NCBI GenBank assembly: GCA_038233215.1
Contig: JBBSML010000002.1
Coordinates: 62,001-126,000 of the forward strand
Direction: 5' to 3'
DNA length: 64,000 nt
Source of the DNA: JACDBZ01 sp038233215
GTDB lineage: Bacteria > Chloroflexota > Limnocylindria > QHBO01
Position 1 is the first letter of the stretch. Each line of letters opens with the position of its first letter. The notes under the pieces are model-generated. The model had not been told where the DNA came from and made no database searches. It worked only from the letters and a program-made list of their open reading frames with translations. Positions 59,259-64,000 of this stretch are shown here, in pieces. The translations under genes were made by a program, and so were the position numbers.

Positions 59259-59824
59259 ACCCGGAGGGGTCGGTCGACGCGTGGCTCGAGTCGCTCGGGC
59301 TCGAGGTCGTGGCCTCGGCCGGGGCGCCACATGATCCCGCGTTCAGTCGCGACATCGTGGTCGACGGGGATCGGCGCTTCGACCTTCGCATCACCGTCGC
59401 GTGGGTCAGCGGAGTCGGATGCTCCCTGTGGGCATACTATGGGCTCGAGGCGATGGAAATCCCCAAGCGAATCTATGCTCGGATGCTGCGTGCCAACTTC
59501 GACTACCCCTTCGTGAAGTTCGCGATGACCGATGATGATCGACCGATGCTGATGACCGAGCTGCCGGCCGCCGGCCTCGACCGTGACGAGCTGGGTCGCG
59601 GGGTCACGCGTCTGACCATCGTCGCGGATCGGCTTTTGGAGGAGACCGCGACCGCGATCGCCGACCGCGGGCTGCTACCGGACTGGAGCGACCGCCGAAC
59701 GCGGAATCAGCCCCTGATGGATGCATACCGCGCCGATGTCGTCTCCGCGATGCCCGAGTGGGAGCCACCACCGCCGAGAGTCCGTCGGCGCGGGCTCATC
59801 GCTCGACTGATGGGCCGTCCGTGA
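59255..59824 (+). CDS. YbjN-like protein of unknown function
   Basis: The 189-residue protein has an alpha/beta fold reminiscent of YbjN/type III chaperone-like domains: RDIVVDGDRRFDLRITVAW, then LEAMEIPKRIYARMLRANFDYPFVKFAM and a C-terminal amphipathic helix. The last 25 residues are Pro- and Arg-rich. Start GTG overlaps the glgC stop and its own stop overlaps the next ATG, so it is made with both neighbours. Function unknown. Confidence 0.75.
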   Translation: MNPEGSVDAWLESLGLEVVASAGAPHDPAFSRDIVVDGDRRFDLRITVAWVSGVGCSLWAYYGLEAMEIPKRIYARMLRANFDYPFVKFAMTDDDRPMLMTELPAAGLDRDELGRGVTRLTIVADRLLEETATAIADRGLLPDWSDRRTRNQPLMDAYRADVVSAMPEWEPPPPRVRRRGLIARLMGRP

Positions 59825-61764
59825 TGCGGCGTGCGGGAACGACGCTCGCGCTCGTCGCCGTTTCTCTCATCGCCACCGCCCTTCCCGGCGGGCCGGTGGG
59901 ATGGGCGGCCGCCGCCGACTACGAGCTCGAGACATCCGTCATCTATGACGTTCGGCCCGACGACGGCGAGGTCGGCGTCGACGTCCGGGTCACGTTTACC
60001 AATACGACACCGGATCCATCCGGCCAGTTCAGCGTGTTCGACGAGGTCGTGTTCGCCATTCACGACGATGCCACGGCGGTCACCGCCTCCGACGAGGAAG
60101 GCGGTCTCGATGTATCGGTCGAGGTCGCAGACGACGTCAACGTGGCCACCGTCGCGCTGCGCGATGACCTGCGCTTCGAGGACAGCATCGAGCTGGAGCT
60201 CGGCTACACCCTCGTCGACAGCGACGATCCGCAGATGCGCATCCGGCCCTCCGTGATCGTCTTTCCGGCATGGGGCTTCGGCACCAGCAGCGAGGTCAAC
60301 GTCACGATTCCGAACGGATACGAGGTGCGGGTCGACGGAGACGAGCTCTTGGAGGCGGAGGACAGCCTGGCCAGCGGGCCGATCGAGAGCCCGGGAGAAT
60401 GGCTCGCGCTTGTCACCGCCACTCGGCCGGTGGAATATGCGACCTTCGACGCCGCCGTCCCGCTGGTTGGTGGCACGGCCGACCTCCAGGTGCGCTCATT
60501 CGCCGACGACGAAGCATGGGGCGAGCGCACGGTGGCGTTGGTCGAGCGTGCGCTGCCACTGCTCGAGGAAGAGATCGGCCTGCCGTATCCGCGTCTCGGC
60601 GGGCTCGTCCTGATCGAATCGGTGGCGACCGACGCATCGGGCTTTGCGGAGACATCGGGTGCCGGCGCCGAGTTCCTCGTCGCGTTCGACCAGCCGCCGT
60701 TCACCGCTCTCCACCAGGTCGCGCACGTCTGGCTCTCGTCGGAACTCATCGAGGCGCGATGGATCCGGGAAGGTCTGGCGAGCGACATCGCGGGCCGCAT
60801 CGCCGGGGAGCTGGAGGTTGCCCCGCCGTACGATCCTGCGGTCGAGATGGACGAACGCGCTGACGCGGCGTTCCCCCTCGACGCGTGGGACGCGTCAACG
60901 GATGCGGAAGCTGAGAGGTACGCGCACGCAGCCTCCTGGGCGCTCATCTCGGAGCTCACCGCAGCCATCGGCCCCGAGGCGATGCGGACGGTGCTCGGAC
61001 GCGTATCGGCCTCCATCGGACCGTATGCGGAGACGGAGATCGATCCGGAGCCGCCGGCCGACGGTGGAGCCCCCCGGGTGCCGCTGACCAGTCGGACCTT
61101 CATGGATCATCTCGAGACCGTCAGCGACGCCGACCTTGCGGAACGCTTCGAAGCGTTGGTCCTGACCGATGCCGAGGTTGCGCTGTTGCCGCTGCGGGCC
61201 GAGGCCCGCGACGCATTCGATGAGCTGCACGACGCGGCCAATGACTGGGGAGCGCCGGACCCGATTCGGGCGTCGATGACGGATTGGCGCTTCGACCAGG
61301 CGCTGATCCAGATGGGGGAGGCGGCCGCGTGGCTGGAAGGGCGTGACGCGCTGCTCGAGGACATGCAGGCGGCAGGGCTGTCGGCCCCTGACCGGCTCCA
61401 GCTGGCCTATCGCTCCTTCGGCGGGGGAGCCGAGGCCCAGGCCGAGCTTGACGCCCAGCGCGCGGTGGTCGATGCCTACGCCGCCACCGCGGCCGATCTG
61501 AACAGTCCGCGCAGCTTTCTGGAACGGGTCGGCCTGATCGGCGGTCCAGATCCGTCCGACCAGCTGCGGCTTGCGAACGGCCGATTCGCCGATGGTGATC
61601 TGCGCGGGTCTGTTGAAGGAATCAGCGAGGCACAGCGGATCCTGGCTTCGGCGGAAAGCGGCGGCATGGTCCGCCTCGTCAGCGCGGCCTTCGTGGTGCT
61701 CGTCCTGGCCGTTCTGGCGGTGCTCCTGTTCCGCCGCCGGGCGACCTACACTGCAGCGCCATGA
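59824..61764 (+). CDS. Exported gluzincin-like protein with altered active site (HQxxH)
   Basis: The 646-residue protein has a signal peptide (to about residue 30), a beta-sandwich N-terminal domain, an M1-like zinc-peptidase domain, a helical C-terminal part and a final membrane helix followed by Arg residues. The zinc motif at 297-301 reads HQVAH; both His remain and the third-ligand Glu is likely Glu316 in IREGLAS. The catalytic Glu of HExxH is Gln298. It should bind zinc but hydrolyse peptides poorly or not at all, so a binding or sensor role is inferred. Confidence 0.82.
   Translation: MRRAGTTLALVAVSLIATALPGGPVGWAAAADYELETSVIYDVRPDDGEVGVDVRVTFTNTTPDPSGQFSVFDEVVFAIHDDATAVTASDEEGGLDVSVEVADDVNVATVALRDDLRFEDSIELELGYTLVDSDDPQMRIRPSVIVFPAWGFGTSSEVNVTIPNGYEVRVDGDELLEAEDSLASGPIESPGEWLALVTATRPVEYATFDAAVPLVGGTADLQVRSFADDEAWGERTVALVERALPLLEEEIGLPYPRLGGLVLIESVATDASGFAETSGAGAEFLVAFDQPPFTALHQVAHVWLSSELIEARWIREGLASDIAGRIAGELEVAPPYDPAVEMDERADAAFPLDAWDASTDAEAERYAHAASWALISELTAAIGPEAMRTVLGRVSASIGPYAETEIDPEPPADGGAPRVPLTSRTFMDHLETVSDADLAERFEALVLTDAEVALLPLRAEARDAFDELHDAANDWGAPDPIRASMTDWRFDQALIQMGEAAAWLEGRDALLEDMQAAGLSAPDRLQLAYRSFGGGAEAQAELDAQRAVVDAYAATAADLNSPRSFLERVGLIGGPDPSDQLRLANGRFADGDLRGSVEGISEAQRILASAESGGMVRLVSAAFVVLVLAVLAVLLFRRRATYTAAP
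61747..61752 (+). promoter_or_regulatory. -10-like hexamer inside the end of the preceding gene
   Basis: TACACT ends eight bases before the ATG at 61761. The phosphoribosyltransferase gene could therefore have its own leaderless transcript even though it overlaps the upstream gene. Confidence 0.4.
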
Positions 61765-62795
61765 CGACCGAGCGCCCGCCGCACTTCCTGCCCGCCGCCG
61801 ACGTGCTCTCGGGAGAAACCGCCGACGCGTACTTCGATCGCGCCAGGACGATCCTCGCCGCCGAGCACCTCGACCCGGTGGTGACCATGGAGATCTTTTC
61901 GCGTGGCGACGGCGTGTTGTGCGGCGCGGAGGAGTCGATCGCCTACCTGCGCGAGATCTTTGCCGAGGTGAATGGCCATGCCGTGCCGGTCGTGGAATCG
62001 CTCCACGACGGTGACCGATTCGCCTCGAAAGAGGTCGTGATGCGCGTCAACGCGCGCTACTCGGCCTTCGGCCTGTACGAGACCGCCATTCTCGGGATCC
62101 TGGCCTCGGGGTCCGGATGGGCGAGTGCCGCCCGTCGCATCGTTGACGCGGCGGCGCCGATCCCGGTCATCGGCTTCGGGGCTCGCCATGTCCACCCGAG
62201 CGTCGCCGACCAGATGGACTACGCCAGCGTGGTCGGTGGCTGCATCGGGGCATCCACCCCGGCAGGGGCGCGCCTGGCGGGGCTGTCCCCGACGGGAACG
62301 ATGCCGCATGCACTCGTGCTCATCTTCGGCGATACGGTGCGTGCCGCAGAGGCCTTCGATCGCCACATCGATCTCGACGTGCCGCGCATCGTCCTGGTCG
62401 ACACGTTCAAGGATGAGGCGGAGGAGTCGCTGCGCGTGGCGGAGGCACTCGGCGACCGTCTGTGGGGCGTGCGGCTCGATACACCATCAGAGCGCGGGCG
62501 TGTCACGCCAGAGCTGGTGAAGGAGGTGCGGGCGCGGTTGGACCTCGCCGGTCACCCGAACGTGAAGATCGTGGTCTCCGGCGGAATCGACGTGGAGCGC
62601 ATCGGCGCCTTCAGGAGTGCCGGGGCACCGGTGGACTCGTTCGCCGTCGGCAGCGCCATCAGCAAGGCCAGTCCGATCGATTTCACGGGTGACCTCAAGG
62701 AGATCGATGGCCGGCCAGTTGCCAAGCGCGGCCGCATTCCCGGCCGCACCGAGAATCCCCGGTTGGATCGGATCGACCTTCGGCGCCAGGAGTGA
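61761..62795 (+). CDS. pncB: Nicotinate phosphoribosyltransferase-family protein
   Basis: This type II phosphoribosyltransferase-fold protein of 344 residues belongs to the PncB family of NAD salvage. The early GDGVLCG loop, the SAFGLYETAILGILASGSGW helix, the phosphate-site histidine segment GARHVHP, VDTFKDE and KIVVSGGIDVERI are characteristic. At 344 residues it is on the short side for PncB, like the archaeal-type enzymes, so quinolinate or another substrate is possible. It overlaps the preceding gene by four bases. Confidence 0.85.
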   Translation: MTTERPPHFLPAADVLSGETADAYFDRARTILAAEHLDPVVTMEIFSRGDGVLCGAEESIAYLREIFAEVNGHAVPVVESLHDGDRFASKEVVMRVNARYSAFGLYETAILGILASGSGWASAARRIVDAAAPIPVIGFGARHVHPSVADQMDYASVVGGCIGASTPAGARLAGLSPTGTMPHALVLIFGDTVRAAEAFDRHIDLDVPRIVLVDTFKDEAEESLRVAEALGDRLWGVRLDTPSERGRVTPELVKEVRARLDLAGHPNVKIVVSGGIDVERIGAFRSAGAPVDSFAVGSAISKASPIDFTGDLKEIDGRPVAKRGRIPGRTENPRLDRIDLRRQE

Positions 62796-62798
62796 GCC

Positions 62799-63182
62799 AT
62801 GCAGCCCGATGCGCGCGATGAGCGCGAGTCCGCGTATGAGCTCTTTCAGCGCGGCTCGCAGATGCTGGCGGACCGCCATCCGGGTGCTGCGGCCGTCGTT
62901 CTGGAACGGGCGCTTGCGCTCGAGCCGGGCAAGGCGTCGATCCTCGAAGCGCTCGGTCAGGCCTACTACAACCAGGGTGCTCACGGTCTTGCGGCCGATC
63001 GTTTTGCCGCCATCGTCGACGCGGATCCGGTGGCGCATTATGCCCACTTCGGCCTGGGACTGTCCCGATCCCGGTTGGGGGACGTGATGGCCGCGCGGCG
63101 GCATCTCCGCATGGCGGTCCTGCTGAAGCCGGAAAACGAGGCCTACCAGCGCGCGCTCGCGCGCCTCGGCGACGTCGCCTAG
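62799..63182 (+). CDS. Small TPR protein
   Basis: The 127-residue protein has about three tetratricopeptide repeats: HPGAAAVVLERALALEPGKA, SILEALGQAYYNQGAHGLAA and AHYAHFGLGLSRSRLGDVMA. It has no signal peptide and is probably a cytoplasmic scaffold. It begins three bases after the phosphoribosyltransferase gene and ends one base before the convergent topoisomerase gene. Confidence 0.8.
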   Translation: MQPDARDERESAYELFQRGSQMLADRHPGAAAVVLERALALEPGKASILEALGQAYYNQGAHGLAADRFAAIVDADPVAHYAHFGLGLSRSRLGDVMAARRHLRMAVLLKPENEAYQRALARLGDVA

Positions 63183-63183
63183 C

Positions 63184-64000
63184 TCACGCCGCCTTTCGTC
63201 CCCGACGGCGCTGCTCGCGCGCCAGCCGCGCCTGGAGGAGCCCGAGCACGGCCGCCTCTTCCGGCCGCAACGCATGGGCACCCCGGCCGGCACCTCGGGC
63301 GCGGATCGAGAGCGCGTCGATCAGCGTGCCGTCGAGGTAGGAATTGATCACCTCGGGGTGGACGTAACAGGCCCGGCTCACTGCCGGCGTGTTTCCCAAC
63401 TGGCCGGCCACCTTCTCGATGGCGCCGACGATGGCCTTCTTGCGCCCGACCTCGTCATCGATCTCGAGGAAGTCCTGGAGCGCCAGGGAGGCGGCGACGG
63501 TGCCTGCCCAGGTACGGAAGTCCTTGGCGGTGAAGTCCTCGCCGCTGATCTCGCGCAGGTAATCGTTGATCTCCCCCGACTCGATCGACCGGCGCTGCCC
63601 GTCATCGTCGATGTACTGGAACAGCTCCTGCCCGGGCATCTCCTGGCACTGCTTCACCAGTCGGGCCAGGCGCCGATCCTGCAGCGGCACGACATGCTCC
63701 TTCCCCGACTTTCCCTTGAAGCTGAACTCGATGCGCGGACCGTCGCGCTTGACGTGGCGGCCCCGAAGCGTCGAGAGGCCAAAGCTGCCGTTGTCGCGTG
63801 CGTACTCCTCGTTGCCGACACGGATGAGGGTCGCCTCCAGCAGCCGAACGACCAATGCGAGCACCTTGTCCCGCGGAAAGCCTCGGCGACGAAGGTCGCG
63901 ATCCGTCCGGCGCCGGATCTTCGGCAGAGTCCTGGCGAACTCGATCAGGCGTCCGTATTTCGCTTCGTCGCGAACCTCGCGCCAGCGCGGGTGGTAGCGA
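63184..64000 (-). CDS. DNA topoisomerase IB (poxvirus type), 5' part outside the window
   Basis: The frame stays open to the end of the window and reads YHPRWREVRDEAKYGRLIEF and then VRLLEATLIRVGNEEYARDN, the core of bacterial topoisomerase IB. Catalytic residues can be seen: an Arg near TLIRVGNEEYA, the conserved KxFRTWAGT region, and the tyrosine nucleophile in SRACYVHPEVI. It relaxes supercoils without ATP through a 3'-phosphotyrosine link. The C-terminus is Arg-rich. The start and the first domain lie beyond 64000. An internal ATG at 63864 would give only a fragment. Confidence 0.92.
   Translation of the reverse strand, partial: RYHPRWREVRDEAKYGRLIEFARTLPKIRRRTDRDLRRRGFPRDKVLALVVRLLEATLIRVGNEEYARDNGSFGLSTLRGRHVKRDGPRIEFSFKGKSGKEHVVPLQDRRLARLVKQCQEMPGQELFQYIDDDGQRRSIESGEINDYLREISGEDFTAKDFRTWAGTVAASLALQDFLEIDDEVGRKKAIVGAIEKVAGQLGNTPAVSRACYVHPEVINSYLDGTLIDALSIRARGAGRGAHALRPEEAAVLGLLQARLAREQRRRGRKAA

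Noticed and set aside
57717..59330. A 537-codon minus-strand open frame across the PBP tail and glgC
   Set aside because: Antisense to glgC, which has all family motifs; the Gly/Val-rich end simply mirrors the Pro/Thr tail repeats.
1..64000. tRNA, rRNA, CRISPR arrays, transposases, integrases or phage genes
   Set aside because: I looked for cloverleaf-like sequences, regularly spaced repeats and recombinase motifs and saw none that I can support by eye; a dedicated tRNA and repeat search would be needed for certainty.

Overview
The window is about 64 kb of high-GC, densely packed bacterial chromosome with no rRNA, tRNA, CRISPR array, transposase or phage gene that I can recognise. Short intergenic gaps, many ATGA, GTGA and TGATG gene overlaps, many GTG starts, a poxvirus-type topoisomerase IB, nickel superoxide dismutase with its protease, a BMP-type nucleoside transporter and lipoproteins without any LPS genes suggest a monoderm-like, free-living aerobe. 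I lean to Chloroflexota (Limnocylindria-like) with an actinobacterium as the alternative; this is inference from gene content, not a phylogenetic result.

Layout. 1-1171: end of an oligopeptide ABC transporter operon. 1168-3475 (minus): AI-2E-type permease and trpS. 3540-14245 (plus): birA, an ECF sigma factor, a small membrane protein, then a nearly complete type II fatty-acid synthesis and acetyl-CoA carboxylase operon (accD, accA, a BCCP-like protein lacking the biotin lysine, fabD, accC, fabZ, fabF, accB, fabH, fabG). 14340-15197: nickel SOD and its maturation protease. 15252-21201: deoC, a DsbA-like protein, a sigma factor coupled to an O6-methylguanine methyltransferase, a lipoprotein, and a catalytic ALDH followed by a half-length ALDH without catalytic domain. 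21212-21423: two 98-bp elements with inverted ends. 21487-27706: PolX, a membrane protein, a TPR/acidic-tail protein and a 916-aa degenerate DNA-methyltransferase-like protein. 27803-34903: CsoR repressor with its operator, a PIG-L deacetylase, an ABC exporter, a LolCDE/MacB-like permease and ATPase, and a DUF255 thioredoxin-like protein. 34913-37377: a broken CPBP protease gene, YjbQ, a CcsA-like protein and a zinc-ribbon protein. 37437-50238: purine salvage and uptake, with two adenosine deaminases bracketing a PIG-L homologue, Mrp, a glycosyltransferase, a phosphoesterase, the four-gene BMP nucleoside ABC transporter and a HAD phosphatase. 50245-57966: secreted protein plus PASTA kinase, leucyl aminopeptidase, CsbD, prepilin peptidase, class A PBP. 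57990-63182: glgC, a YbjN-like protein, a pseudo-metallopeptidase, a nicotinate phosphoribosyltransferase and a TPR protein. 63184-64000 (minus): topoisomerase IB, running off the window.

Themes. Several genes look like inactive versions of known enzymes beside or near active relatives: BCCP without lysine, half ALDH, methyltransferase without DPPY, gluzincin with HQxxH, and PIG-L with HPGD. Many transcription units start with a TANNNT hexamer only 6-10 nt before the start codon, which predicts widespread leaderless mRNAs. No gap without a gene exceeds 300 bases; the two largest (21202-21486 and 39384-39627) hold inverted-repeat structures described below.
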